NCBI GenBank assembly: GCA_018340805.1
Contig: JACMZG010000008.1
Location: forward strand, 24,658,361-24,722,360
Source: Microvelia longipes
Lineage: Eukaryota; Arthropoda; Insecta; Hemiptera; Veliidae
Length of the DNA stretch: 64,000 bases
Direction: 5' to 3'
The notes beneath the pieces are model-generated. The model searched no databases and was not told the DNA's origin. It was given only the letters and a program-made list of their open reading frames with translations. This document shows, one piece after another, positions 22,651 to 35,240 of this stretch (position 1 is the first letter of the stretch; every line of letters begins with the position of its first letter). Both the position numbers and the translations under genes were made by a program.

Positions 22651-24480
22651 CTAGTAATATATAATGATATTTTAATTGTTGAATTAATAGTAGAAATACA
22701 TATTTTTGACTCCTAGGATATAGGCGACTTTACGCCCTTCCTCCTTATAAAATGTTGCACCCCTAGGTCTGAAATATACGCCTTATATAAATTTACTCCT
22801 TGTTTAAGAACTTTGAATTAAACCAGTTATGGCTATAATTTCTGGCAGTGTTAAGCTCTTGGCACAGTATATATGAACATACTGATGGTTAGAGTGCCTT
22901 CTAACTGTCACTTAGTTTGTTTCTCGTTTGTCAATTCTTAAGCCCGCCAAAATAAGTCGACAATGAGTCATTATTTTTAGCTCAGGTATAGGGAAATGTT
23001 ATAAAATTTTATGCAGCAATAGAATGATATTATAAAAAGTCAAGAAGGCTGTAAAGTTGAGAATATTTCTCTGCCAAGGCCATGGTTAAGTTTCCATATT
23101 GGGCTAGTTGTTTCCTATAACAAGCCTTCCCTAACTCTATACCACCATGTCTCCAGCTATGTATTGTTGTATAAATATCCCATCAATTACACAATGCTGT
23201 AAGGAAAAAAACATTAAACCCTGCCGTCCACAGACATTAAAAAATCGATTTTGGTTCAACCAAGCGTTTAATTTTAGAACGTTTCTTACAACTTTTGTTT
23301 TATTTTATTAGTTTTGTCTCTACTTGGCCTGCCATCTGCTTAATTTACAGAACGAGTTCAAATGCTTTGTACCTGTGCGCTTTACTAGAGAACCTCACAT
23401 TAACCATTTTAGAAGGACAAGATTTTGGTTATTAAGATTTTGGTTATACGCTTAAATCTGCTTATTGGCCCCTAGAGGTAAAAATATAGGCTGCAATTAT
23501 TTTATGTAAGGATGTTTACGTATTATTTGTATACTTATAAATATTTGTTAACATTATTCCTCGCTGTTAAAAAATAAATATTTATGAAAAACCCCTTTTA
23601 GCTTACGCGTTCATTGGCAAATTTCCACAGAGCACTCTCTATATTAAGCTCAGATTTATTGCAGTAGCGTTGCATGAGGTTTGGGTGGGTTCCGGACAAT
23701 CCCTTTTTCTTTTTTTAACGCCAATCACAGAAAAATCTTTTTTAAACTAAAAACTAAAACAATATTTACCACCTCAAGATAACATTTGAAAAAGGTGATT
23801 TATCATACATGCTATGTCTTCACGACGGTAAATGCAAGATAGAATGTATCGCCTTTATTAAAGGAAGAAAAACACTTTGTTGTCCAACCTTTTTTACTTA
23901 TTCATTGCGCCCCATTAGATCTCAACATGGTCAGTTTTAACATCATTAAATTAAGGAGCCACAGTCAGAGAGTATTACCTCTTAAGCCAGTATGGCTTTT
24001 AATCTTTTATGTCTTCATCAGTCTTAAACACCAAATTTGAACTACCATCGTCTATCAAATAATAGTACTAATACTAATTATATTAAAATTATGAATTAAT
24101 TAAATTTTTATGATATGTTTAAAGAGGGCCGGGGGCCTTAGCGTTATGTAGCTGCGCTTATGAATTATACTGATATACTTTTGTGAAAGAATCTGGAACT
24201 AATTTAATAGCGCCTGTACCTTGCACTCGTATATGAAACAAATTGATATAGGTTAAATTGTCTGTACGGAAGTAAAATGTTTGGAAATTAATTTAATCTA
24301 TTTTCTTTTCAACTTTCTTTTTGCAAAGTTATTCTTGAGTCTATTTTAAAACTTGAATGATAGCTGAAAGGATTTAAATGACGGATAAACACTTCGTACA
24401 ATAGTTGGAAAGTTCAAATCTCGACAAGTATTAATACCGGCTCTTCTTCACTGTCGAGATGAATGCTAGGAAGTTATTAT
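22651..24480. other. Intergenic stretch, no gene supported
   Basis: I see no exon-like or RNA-like signal that I can defend. Confidence 0.3.
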
Positions 24481-24486
24481 TATTAT

Positions 24487-24875
24487 TGACAATGTATTGA
24501 AAAATTATATTGAAAAGAAATGGAAAAAACGACTAAAACAATGAATAGATAAAAAGCATGACCTGAAACATAGCCAGGACATCCTTGCCAATACAAGAAA
24601 ACAATAAAAAAAAATTAAAGAATGGAAATAATTGTTCGACAAAACGTTAAAAACAAAGATGATCCATGAAATTGACAGTCTATTATTATCTTAACACCGT
24701 TATATGATAAAAGAGCTCTACAGGTTTAGGCTTAAAGAATAGAAGTATGGGTTTTGGATGTGGATGGACCGTCAATAAATGGTCTTCAGAGAAAATTCTG
24801 TGACCTTTCATCTTCCGAAGAATGATGAAGGTGATGTAGTTGCACTACTATTCTTCATCAAAACCTCTTTAGCGA
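24487..24875 (+). pseudogene. Possible decayed coding sequence of unknown family
   Basis: One frame from 24487 keeps protein-like composition for about 95 codons (NYIEKKWKKRLKQ, HDLKHSQDILANTRK, KTKMIHEIDSLLL) but holds several stop codons. A frame change near 24775 gives ENSVTFHLPKNDEGDVVALL. I do not recognise the family. It may be an old transposon ORF or retrocopy, or chance in Lys/Asn-rich AT sequence. Confidence 0.3.
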
Positions 24876-25767
24876 TTTTTTATAATTTTTTAGAAATTAT
24901 TTTAAGATGAATGTGAAAGCCTTGAACTTTTCTGTCTGTACGAGGCTGTAGAACAATATAATAACTGGATACTTAAAAAATAATAAATACAGAAATAGGG
25001 ACACGTTAATAAAGAAAATAATACATCGAGAGCCATAAAAAAATACATCGAGAGCCAATATTTAGGTATTTTATTGAAATATGTGTCAAAATTTTAAAGT
25101 GGTGACACTTGTAAGTATCCTTCAAAGTCGTGGCTCCAAATATTTGGTTTTGCTAAATTTAAAGGAAGAAGTTCTTCATTAATGCATACGAGATACCTTT
25201 CAAATATATAATTATGAATATCATGGAGATACTGCTTTCGATGTAGTACAACACTTTTAGATTAAAATTCTATTTTCTGATGAACTTTTAAATCAACTAA
25301 TGATGTTAAATAATACAAACATTATAATAATGTTTTAAAAAGTATATTTTTCATAAGTATAACTTATGGTGCGGACATCTACAAGCCTGGCGAATTTTCT
25401 TTGAAATGCGTTCTTTCTTGTTCAACAATTAATTTTATTGCACAATTTTTCGGTATAAGTTTTATAACCTGAGCAGTAGCGTCAAAATTTTGTTATTTAT
25501 TTTTTCCTGTTTTTAAAGAAAAATACGCAATCCCACAAATTATACTCATCATTCCAAAATCGGCTGCTGCAATATTGGGGGTCACTCAAAGATCTGTTTA
25601 TGCTAATTTTGATTCGCATTTTCTTTGAAAAATTCGGTAAAATTAAGTAAAAAATTATGATGCTACTACTCAGGTTATGTTTAAATATAAATGTAGTAAA
25701 TTTAGCTACCACATTTATTTAGGATTTTTACAGACTCAGACGTAAAATATGGCTATTAAGCTGTAGC

Positions 25768-25816
25768 AGTTATGCGTCGTCGGCCCCTGAGAGCTTTGCG
25801 GCCACATTGTTGTTTT
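25768..25816 (+). repeat. Family C right-end fragment
   Basis: TCGTCGGCCCCTGAGAG followed by TGCGGCCACATTGTTGTT matches the right terminal repeat of the 20851-21509 element with several changes. Confidence 0.5.
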
Positions 25817-25903
25817 ATTATTATTTGTCATTACCTGTCATTTTACCACGTATCTAACGAATTTTAAATTTCGCCCCCTCACAAATTCTCCACGCTCGTT
25901 TAA

Positions 25904-26170
25904 TTAAGTAAAATAAATTCTGGAACATCACAGGGCAGCAAATCAGGACCAATTTTATATTTGCTCTATATGAGTTTTAAAGTACAGTGTTACTTTTTCG
26001 AGTATGCGGATGACGGAGCCATTGTGATTTTCAATCAGGACCCTTATCAGGCCAACAGAATTCTTCAGTTTGATTTCAACAACGTCTTATAATGGCCTCA
26101 GAAACTTATGTGTCATTAATCCAGATATATGTGTAGTAATGGTCATTTCAGACGTGCACAAAGCACTTTT
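25904..26170 (+). pseudogene. Reverse transcriptase fragment of a non-LTR retrotransposon
   Basis: One frame is open from 25904 to a TAA at 26090. It reads SGTSQGSKSGPILYLLY, the GxxQGSxxGP block of reverse transcriptases, and then EYADDGAIVIF with the catalytic YADD at 26003-26014. A shift by one frame continues with LRNLCVINPDICVVMVI, which fits the segment after YADD. The fragment lacks the rest of the polymerase and the endonuclease, so it is dead. It need not be the same family as the RNase H fragment at the window start. Confidence 0.85.
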
Positions 26171-26309
26171 TAACACTAAGAAAATGCTCTGAAATGCATG
26201 TTAACTGCTGGACGAGAAGAAGAAGTGATTAATAAAGTTATACATATTTTTACAGTTTGAGATCTTTATGCTCTTTATTGAAATTTTGTTTTAGCACCAA
26301 GGAAAAGTT

Positions 26310-26493
26310 TCTAAATTAAAATAATGTTGTAACTTCAAGAGACAGAGATAATTTTATCGTACCGAGAGTGAGGACTGAAAATGTGAAAAAAAATGTTCCA
26401 TATTTCCTTAACCAATTCAGTGATGCCACAACAGCTGTTGATGATTATAACAAGATTTTGAAGAAACTTCAGTCATGGATCATAAATGAAAGG
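26310..26493 (+). other. Unassigned open stretch of about 60 codons
   Basis: A frame ending INER then TAA at a GTAAAT reads NVPYFLNQFSDATTAVDDYNK within it. Composition is protein-like and it could be a small exon or more of the decayed retroelement just upstream. No motif is recognised. Confidence 0.25.
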
Positions 26494-27434
26494 TAAATTA
26501 AATATTTACCTTATGTTAAATATTTATTGTTATGTAAATTAATTGACTTGCTTCTTAATGTTATTTATTTATTTATGTGGTTATTTATTCTATAGTCTTT
26601 ATAAATAGTCTTAATTTTATTAGTGATATTAAGTTATATGTTTAGTATTTATGACTAAGTATAGTCATTTATGTAGTATATGTAAAATATTTGTTTACAT
26701 GTCATGTTTTTTAATATTATTTATTTAGCTAATTATTATCACCATAAATTTGATTAGTTTTATTATGAAGTTCATCATCGAAATGTATATAGTATAAGTT
26801 AAATAATTATTGTATTGTCATTTTGTTCAAATATTGGTAGAGTTATTTTATAGTATATGTCAAATATTTATTGACTAGTTTGTAATATTATTTATTTATT
26901 TTCATTTAGTGATGTTTATTTATTTTATTATTCATCTTATTCTATATTTATTATTTAAGGATAAAACCCACTAATTTCACAATTTCTTATGATTTTTTGT
27001 AACAATAATTTTTATTTAATTTATTAATAATCATTAATTCTAATCTAAAATATTTTAATCTAATGCTAATATTTTATTATAATTAATTAACTGTACAGTA
27101 CAGTTGTACACTTACCATAGCTAACTATTAACTCTTAAAGAAAACTTCTTCCTTGTGGCATTTTTTTAAAAGGAGTAAAACGTTTAAATTCTATTTGAGG
27201 CAGATAAGTTATTTCAACTTAGCTACTAGGTTGAAATAGGATAGTAAGATAGCTATCTACTATCTTATTTTTTTATATGTTTGGTATCAGGATGCCAAAG
27301 ACAATAAATCCCCCCATGCCCCCTCGAATTTTGTCATCTGAACAACCTTAACAACCTATTAAATATTTTCAAACTTATAATATATATATTATAGGGATGA
27401 ATATATTTATTTATTATAATTATGTAATATATTC

Positions 27435-28035
27435 ATGGCATCAGAGTCAAAGAGGCCCAATACTTTAAGGCAAAGCCTAAAGAGCTTTTTGAGATAAATG
27501 TTTTTACAATATTGTCGATTTGCTACCTAAATCTAGGTCCTTAAAAGCCCCTATCTTTTAGACCTGGATCTTTAAAAGTCTTCTATGGAAGACCAGTGCC
27601 CTCAGGGGTCATAAAAATACTTGATCAGAGCCCTAAAGCAGTACAAAATGCCCTAGAGATTAAACATAACATAGTTTAAATAAATATTACGTTTAAATAA
27701 ATAAATTAAAGTTTTATTTTAGTTTATTTTACTTTTACTGAAGTTTAACTAAGGTTTATTTTAATTTATTTAAATAATATAATTTCATGTGATTTAATTT
27801 TACTAAATATTAAATTTAAATTAAATTAAGCTCGCTATAATCATTAATACTACTCTAGCTGAAAGTGGATCTATTGCACTCCTGCTTGTGATGTAGGTTT
27901 GGGCCCTTTTAGGCCAAACCCTCTATGGGCCTTTTTGCCTCAGTTTGCAATATTTTGGAATCTGTCTGCCATTTCAGATCGAGGAATTTTAGGTCTGAAC
28001 CTTTTTAAAGTCCGAATAATGGTTCCAAAATTCCG
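27435..28035 (+). mobile_element. hAT-like non-autonomous element, family B copy
   Basis: Shares with 18930-19346 the order of AT-rich core, CTATAATCATTAATACTACTC, GGTTTGGGCCC and GGCCAAACCCTC. TTTGCTACCTAAATCTAGG near 27515 is found reversed at 31370-31395. The ends are eroded. Confidence 0.6.
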
Positions 28036-28969
28036 TGTGTAAGTCTCATAGCGGCGTTCATATTAATTTCATTTAAAATTTTAATTGGTTCTTTTATAAA
28101 TTTATTAAACTGTTACTAATATATTTTATAACCATTGAATTTGATATAATAAAACCAGAGATGTTTCCAATATATTCTCCAATAGTCTCGAAATACAACA
28201 AAAATCAATATTTATACCACAAAATACATAAAATCCTATAATGAAATACATAAAAATAGTAATGTTATTTAATATTTATTATTTAACTATTTCTCTTAAT
28301 AGCATCATAATCTGATCTGATTATTTGCTTATTACATAACATCTTTACTTCTATACAGAAGCTAATCATTGTCAAAAATACAATTTATGTTTGTTATTTT
28401 AAAACTATTAGGTATAGAAAGCAGAAAGTTTTTCGAACTCGTATAAAAATAATTGGTTGACCATGATATTATAGATGGCAGTAAAACAGGTTTGGTAAAT
28501 CACTGATAGGACCGGTCCTATGATACCGGTTACTACGCCCTTGATTGCTTCCTTTACGTTATTAAACCAGTGAAAGTGATTTATATCAGATGTAACTTTA
28601 GATTTGTAACATGAAGCATCTTGTAAATTAAAAACTTCGTGTAATCATTTAGTTCCGAACAAATTGATGGTAATTTAAAGGCAATTTGTCCTATATGATT
28701 CTTTTAACTTTATCAAGCTTATATCTAACATCATAATTACAATTTGTTTGTAGTGTAAATTAGTGCGATAACTAATGCTTTAAAATTTTAAATGTTTTAA
28801 AATATGTATATTAGAACTAAATGTGTAAATTACTTAAAGAATCAATTAAAGATCATTATTAATGCGAAGCACTCTCCCTTAAAATACACTTAGGGAATAT
28901 AAATCCCTCCGACTATTTTTGTCCAGAAAGAGCCTAAGTTAATCTATAAGTTATCTTTAGGTAAAATAA
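28036..28969. other. AT-rich intergenic stretch, no feature seen
   Basis: No coding or repeat structure recognised. Confidence 0.3.
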
Positions 28970-29033
28970 GGAAGCGTCTGTATGATTTAGCTAAAAGTTG
29001 TAGAAGGAAGCGTCTGTATGATTTAGCTAAAAG
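28970..29033 (+). repeat. 28-bp direct repeat, period 36
   Basis: GGAAGCGTCTGTATGATTTA with eight further identical bases occurs at 28970-28997 and 29006-29033. A recent local duplication. Confidence 0.95.
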
Positions 29034-29455
29034 GAAGTATCAGTCTTGATTTTTGATGGAACTTATTAACCCTTGACTGTCGGTAATTGATCCATTTGTT
29101 TACTAACTATTTGGTAACCACCTCGCAACCCATTTCTTATACTTTATATTCAAGCATACTTTATATTAGATTTTGCATTATGATCAAATTAATCAACAAA
29201 ACAAGTACTTCCAGACTACTTATTACTAGAATAGTAAATAGTTATTTTCTAATATTTGGATCGCGACCGAAAATCAAAAATCGCTGTTTTGAATCAGTAT
29301 TTATTTTTAATCTTCTTCTAATAGAGGATGTTATGTTGTACACACCTGCAAATTTTTAATAAGTTCTCTAATGAACTTTCGTAATGCATAAGTAGGTGTT
29401 AAATATTAGATATTTTAACTTGTCACATAATAATTAAATCGTATTTATTAAAAAT

Positions 29456-29482
29456 ATGATATATATATTATATATATATATA

Positions 29483-29537
<55 letters not shown>
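29456..29537. repeat. (TA)n microsatellite
   Basis: AT dinucleotide array with two TTAT interruptions at the left. Confidence 0.97.
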
Positions 29538-29538
<1 letters not shown>

Positions 29539-30239
29539 GTTCTTATATAAAAATAATATATTTATATGTATATTCATAACTATACAAATAATTACTTCGA
29601 AAACGAGGTTTTTGATACCCTTTCAAAATACATAAAATACTATGAGAGTATTTCTTGTAATTTCTCAAGATACCCATCAAAAGCTGTGTTATTTACTAGC
29701 TTTTATTAAGTTAGTTGTTATTTTTATTTGTGTCAAAATCTCTATAGTTTTAGAAGAAGTAAAAGATATAATAAAAATTACCCAGTTGTAAGCAAGTTAG
29801 TGCAATCTCATGATTGAGAAAGCCTCAGGGTGAAGCTACTATGGTATTAGGGAGAGGTGTGTAGTTTGACCTCTTACCTATTGGATTGTTATTATCCTTC
29901 ACCTCTCTCAAGTATCTTTATATAAAAATCCTTTTACAAAAAAATCAGGGTTGTTGCGTGTCGACTGCCGCGGCTGCCTTAGGCTTGAAATTTCTTCATA
30001 TTTTAGGGCCTGAAGATGGTTTTATCATATCACTCATCAGCATATAAAATAAATAAATATGTGTTGACCTGTAGTAAACTTCTGTACCAGTAATAAATTC
30101 AGAATGGTTACTCCCAGGTCAAATGCTATCTTAATGCAAACCCAAGACTGATCATTTGAACTTTTTAGACACTATATAAATTATTATTTCCAATAAAAAA
30201 TGAATGCTATTGATATATTTCTTAATATTGATATATTAA

Positions 30240-30875
30240 GTATAAAAATCGGGTACGGGGTACCTCGGAATTTTTCATCATTACATCGGACTCGGTTTGC
30301 TCGTCCTTAGATAGTAAATACATTTGTTCTATTGCCAGCAGTCTTATGATGATGCTTAACTTTTATGATTCACCAAAAATCATGGATATTGTTGTATTGA
30401 AACGAAACTTGGTGGACTTATTTCTTACGTAAAGGTAATATTTTTTTTAAAAAACGTATACAAGTCATTCGATTACAATTAAACTAATGCTGATAATGAG
30501 ATGAAACTTGGCAAATGTGTAAGTCTTATACATGGTTACATGCGTACAAAATCTCAATCCGATTTCATTCTTTTTCCGCGTTAAATAATTTTTCGAAATT
30601 TTTGCTGAGTTATTATTGCAGGTTAATGGCGTCACAAAAAATTATTTTCCGAATAACACAATTACAGCGATAAACTGATTTTTGTAAAAAATTTCAACTC
30701 TCTTGCTTAAATACACTGGGAGCTACGATAATAACACACTCATACAGCCAGACAACTTGGCGAAAAGTACTCAGGAGGCCTTAAAAACGGATAATTTAGG
30801 TGATCCCGGTTTTAGATATTTTTGCAAACACAAATACTTTTCCTATATACTTACGGTATAAATGAGAAAAGTAAA
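30240..30875 (+). repeat. Dispersed repeat family A, near full-length copy
   Basis: Runs from ATCGGGTACGGGGTACCTCG through ACTCGGTTTGCTCGTCC, TGATTCACCAAAAATCATGG, GTTAATGGCGTCAC, CACTGGGAGCTACGATAAT and GATCCCGGTTTTAG to GAGAAAAGTAAAAAC. This copy shows the whole order of the family, about 635 bp. Confidence 0.88.
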
Positions 30876-30877
30876 AA

Positions 30878-31030
30878 CATAGACAACCTATCCAGAGAGG
30901 AGGCAAGATACTTTCATACGATTATGCGCGATCAAAATTTCAGAAAATCGCACAAATTTTAGATTTATTGAAATAAGTTAAAATTTATTGAAATAATGTT
31001 ACCTGTTTATCGTATGCAAAACTTTAAGGT
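30878..31030 (+). repeat. Family G half-copy
   Basis: ACCTATCCAGAG, TCAGAAAATCGCACAAA and TTGAAATAAGTT match the left arm of the 2911-3338 foldback. It directly abuts the family A copy at 30240-30875. Confidence 0.6.
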
Positions 31031-31289
31031 AACATTTTATACAGCTGAGTTTCCAATAAATCAAGTGTTTATTTATCAAACTTGGGGTACTACAACCAAA
31101 GGTATGGCATTGGTAAAACCACCAACAAATTTTAAGTGTTACGTTTTAAGCATTTTTCGTCCCTTTGCTAATTCTTTAACTTAGATTTTGGTAATCTGAT
31201 TTTGAGGAATAGATCAAATGAAACTTTTGTCAACTTTAAAAATGTTAACGTTAATTTTTTATGGGCTACTTAAGTATGATAAGGACCCG

Positions 31290-31580
31290 TTGGGGCCCCT
31301 TGTCTTCCGTTTGTTATAATTGTAACATTTATGTTATAAATTATAAAAAATGGGGGCCTTAAAGGACCTAAAATTAGGTAGCAAATTGAGAATATTTTTA
31401 AGTTCATTAAAAACAATTGTCTCTGGGAACACTTTTGGCCCTACCTTAGTAGAGTATTGGGAGTATTTTCTTTAATAACTTTAGTTTTTTCTTTAATTTT
31501 ATTTTTGGCCTCAGCCAAAAATGTGGGCTGAGGAGGCCCGCCACCTTCGCCCTCAATGGACAGTCCGCCCCTGATTCTTT
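31290..31580 (-). mobile_element. hAT-like family B fragment, inverted
   Basis: CTTAAAGGACCTAAAATTAG and GTAGCAAATTGAGAATATT are the reverse complement of the 27490-27560 segment. The right tip AGTCCGCCCCTG reads CAGGGGCGGACT on the other strand, a typical hAT-like terminus. Confidence 0.6.
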
Positions 31581-32430
31581 TAAGTCTTGCACTGAAAAGA
31601 TTTATTCAGAAGAAAGATAACGTTTTTTGGCGTCAAAAAGATTTGGTATATTTCCTGCATAAAAATTGTAAACAAAATGATGCGCCACAAACAAAGCTAT
31701 AAAATTTAGCCTTGGCAATAAAACTTTAATCTCGTAAAACGTATTTATACTTTAAAATGACTCACATAAACTTTTTCTTTTCAAAATTATGTTCAGAATA
31801 TACAAGAAAAAGAATATACATAATTTTATAAATATTTCCCGAAATCCCTATTTTGTTTATTATTACACTTAATACTTGTTTCTTCCGCGTTTTGAATGTG
31901 CTCTTTTTGTGTTATTTTCATTTGAAATGTATATTGCGTCAGACTATACTGGACTTAAACAGCAACTGAGAGGCATACTAAGTTAAAAAACAAATAAATG
32001 ATAATAGTTTGGAAGGAAGCCAAGTTAATACATAATGAATTCAATGTCAAGAACATAGAAAAAAGAACATAATTTGCTTATTTAAATTAATTTGAAAGTT
32101 TATATCTTGTATTTAAATTACTCGTATTTGTAATCAATAATATTCATAGATAATTCTTTCATACATCTATTATACTAATGATATAATTTTGTCTTTATTT
32201 AATTACAACTTGATGTAACTTGATTTTGAGTTAAGGTTCATTAAGCGCTAAACATGTTAAACTGATTTAATAAGTATTATTGTATAATTACTTTAAAATA
32301 CATTAAATATACGAAATTAATTTAATGTAAATGCAATCTACTAATCAAGCAAGTGTATAAATTTATTTAATTAATAATTTAATTAATTTTAATAATAATT
32401 ATTTTATTATTCAATTAGCTTATTAGGATG
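31581..32430. other. AT-rich intergenic stretch, no feature seen
   Basis: No gene or repeat recognised. Confidence 0.3.
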
Positions 32431-32434
32431 AAGA

Positions 32435-33125
32435 GGAAAATAATTAAAAAATCAGGTACAGGGTACCTAATGAGAACTTTTACTCATTACATTGGAAATT
32501 TAGGTGATAATGAAATGAAACTTGGCACATATGTTAGTCTTATACGTAGCTACATGTGTGCTAAATTCCAATATGATCGATCATTTTTCGTGTTTTATGT
32601 TTTTTTAAAAAAATGTTGCTGAGTCATCATGGTAAAAAATCGGAAATGATTTCATAAGTAATAATAAATTAATAAAAATAATAAATGTATATAAATTTAA
32701 TGTAAATATAAAAATAATAAATCACTTCTTTATTAGAATTTGATCTAATGCTAATAATGAGATGAAACTTAGCAAATATGTTAGTCTTATACATTGCTAC
32801 ATGCGCGCCAAATCTCCATCTGATCGCATCATTTTTCCGCGTTTTATAATTTTTCGAATTTTTGCTGAGTTATTATTGCAGGTAATTGACGTCATAAAAA
32901 ATATTTTCCGAATAGCACAATTACAGCGATATAACTGATTTTTGTACAAAGTTTCAACTCTCTTGCTTAAATACACTAGGAGCTACGATGATAACAAACA
33001 CACACACAACACATACAGACAGACAACTTTGTGAAAATTACTTAGAAGGCCTTAAAACACCTCAAACGGATATTCCAGAGACATCCCGATTTCGGATTTT
33101 TTACAAACACAATACAATCCTCTGA
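32435..33125 (+). repeat. Two dispersed family A copies in tandem
   Basis: A first partial copy (32445-32640) has TCAGGTACAGGGTACC, GATAATGAAATGAAACTTGG and GCTACATGTGTGC. A second (32740-33125) repeats GCTAATAATGAGATGAAACT and continues through CACTAGGAGCTACGATGAT, a CACACA run and GACATCCCGATTTCGGATT. The first is cut off before the second begins. Confidence 0.82.
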
Positions 33126-33185
33126 TAAAAAATCAGGTGGTCTGCCATTTCAGATCAGGGACTTATGGCCCCTGGTGTCATTTTT
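33126..33185. repeat. Short family B fragment
   Basis: GTCTGCCATTTCAGATC recurs at about 27964 in the family B element. Confidence 0.45.
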
Positions 33186-33999
33186 GATAATAATTGAACA
33201 GTTATATCTCTGATTATATATTGAACCATTTTTAATTGTTAAAACATTGATTTATCACATATTTAATGAACTTAAAAAATTACCCTCTAACTTTTTTGGT
33301 AAAACTAATTGAAACACCGCTATTGGACAACAAATGATGTTGGAGCAACAACATTTGCAAATAAAAGGTTTATTTATTATATCTCAATAGTTGTTTATGG
33401 TACTTATGAACATTTTGAAAGACGAGTCAGCTCAATAAGATTATTAGTTAAAATGGTTGTTTCAAGTATTGATTAGTTTTATAAGGCATATTTTTGAATG
33501 ACAAATCATCAATATTATTATTGTGGCACAGTAAAATAAAAACTAAAGACACAATCAAGTGAAACTTAATTACACTTCTAAACTTCTTTTATGCTTATTA
33601 TAGGATCAAATTGGAGATAATAGCTATAGAAAAGAGTTGTTTTAAGTATCTGCTTTATTCTTGAAAGGATTACAGAGAAAGTTGAGTGGGTGTCCAGTAT
33701 CTTGGCTACCCCAGACATATGTTTGTGGGTTGCAATGCGGATGGCAAATATTTTGTATTTGTCCGCTTAACGGTTTAGAACCGGACACAATATTACAGAG
33801 CGATTGAAATTAAAACGCACAGGTCATATGTACTTGCATGTGGCAAATTACTTCAAAGTGGATAATTTAAAAAATGTTATCTCCAGAGAAATAGTTAAAT
33901 AAGTTCATTTTTAAAAATCAAAGTTCAATGGCAGTTAAGGTTTTATTAAACAATTATTTGTCGGAAAGGTTAATTAGACCTTCAGATTAATTTTTGTTC
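33186..33999. other. Intergenic stretch
   Basis: 33522-33560 resembles 940-975 (short repeat after the RNase H fragment). Nothing else is recognised. Confidence 0.3.
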
Positions 34000-34490
34000 T
34001 AAATTGATGCGAATTCTCTCTAGCACTAACACGATGGCAGCAACGATGATTACAGATACGCAGACACACACACACACGTTTTGCTTTCTCGTGGTGGCCT
34101 TAGTTCTTATTCTTAATTTTCTTATGCTTTATAAATTCATTTTTTGAATATACAATTGAGAGTTAGCTCCAGATTACAGTTTTTGTTTAAATATTAAATT
34201 ATTTGCTTTAAATTTGTATTTGTAAATTAATTAATTAATTAATAATTAATTAATTAATTAATTAATAATTTGTATTTGTACAAATTTGTAAACAAATTTG
34301 TTATTGGCAAAAGTATACAATATTTATTTTATGTAAACCGGAGCCACATTTTATTTATTGATTTAGGGTAATTTGTGCCTCTTTATTTTATTTATTTATT
34401 TGTTATTTTTGTGGTATAAATTTTGATTGTTGTTTTGGGATGTGAGAGGGTTTGTTTGGGTTGAGGAAAATTTTATATTTTTCGGTTTGT
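34000..34490 (+). repeat. Family A-related fragment, TTAA array and family F copy
   Basis: 34000-34115 keeps a CACACACA run and GTGGCCTTAG as in family A. 34225-34270 is a (TTAA)n array. 34290-34490 is family F: TTGGCAAAAGTATACAATAT, GATTTAGGGTAATTTGTGCC and TGTTATTTTTGTGGTAT match the reverse complement of 57035-57235. Confidence 0.7.
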
Positions 34491-35094
34491 GTATATTATT
34501 GTTTATATTATAATTTTAATATTGTCAAAAGATATTTTTGATGGTTTTGAATAGGTTTGTATTGTAAAGGTAGTTTGCAGGAGATTCAAAAAGGGTTGCT
34601 TATGCAGTCTGTGGACTGACTTATTATGATTCAACCTGGCATTTGCCTGTAAAATTGAGGGAAACCACAGAAAACCTCAATCAGGTTGATCGGACACGGT
34701 TTAGTCTCTAGATTTTTTTTGAGGCTAAGGGAATAGTTAATTTTATTTACGAATTTAAGTGTATTTAAATTTATAATACTTATAATTTATAATACTATCA
34801 CGTATAATATAATTTGCCATAATTTCGGTTGATTTTAAGCCATTGTTAACTTTTCCATTAAATGGTTTCTTTCCATTCGGTATTAATTTGCAGATTATTT
34901 TATTAAATATCAGATGCAACTGCTAACTAAGAACACATATTTAATTTTCCAATTATACAAGTTATCACATTATTTTTTAATATTTTAAGTACATTAGGAG
35001 TCTAGATTAGGACTTCGTAATTTTTTCATTCTAGTTGAAATGCATGTAGTTTTTAATAAAAGAGCTTTTAGTTGCATTTGATTGAAAAACATCC

Positions 35095-35240
35095 ACACAC
35101 AAACACACATACATACAGACATAAAAATTAGTAAAAACTATAAGGTAGGTCTCAAAAAACTCCTAAAATGGATAATTAGGGTGGAATCCCGGTTTAGTCT
35201 TTCTATAACTACGGTATAAACGAGGAAAAGTAAAAATGTT
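35095..35240 (+). repeat. Family A 3'-end fragment
   Basis: CACACACA-like run, AACTCCTAAAATGGATAATT, GGAATCCCGGTTTAG and ACGGTATAAACGAGGAAAAG match the last 140 bp of the family. Confidence 0.75.
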
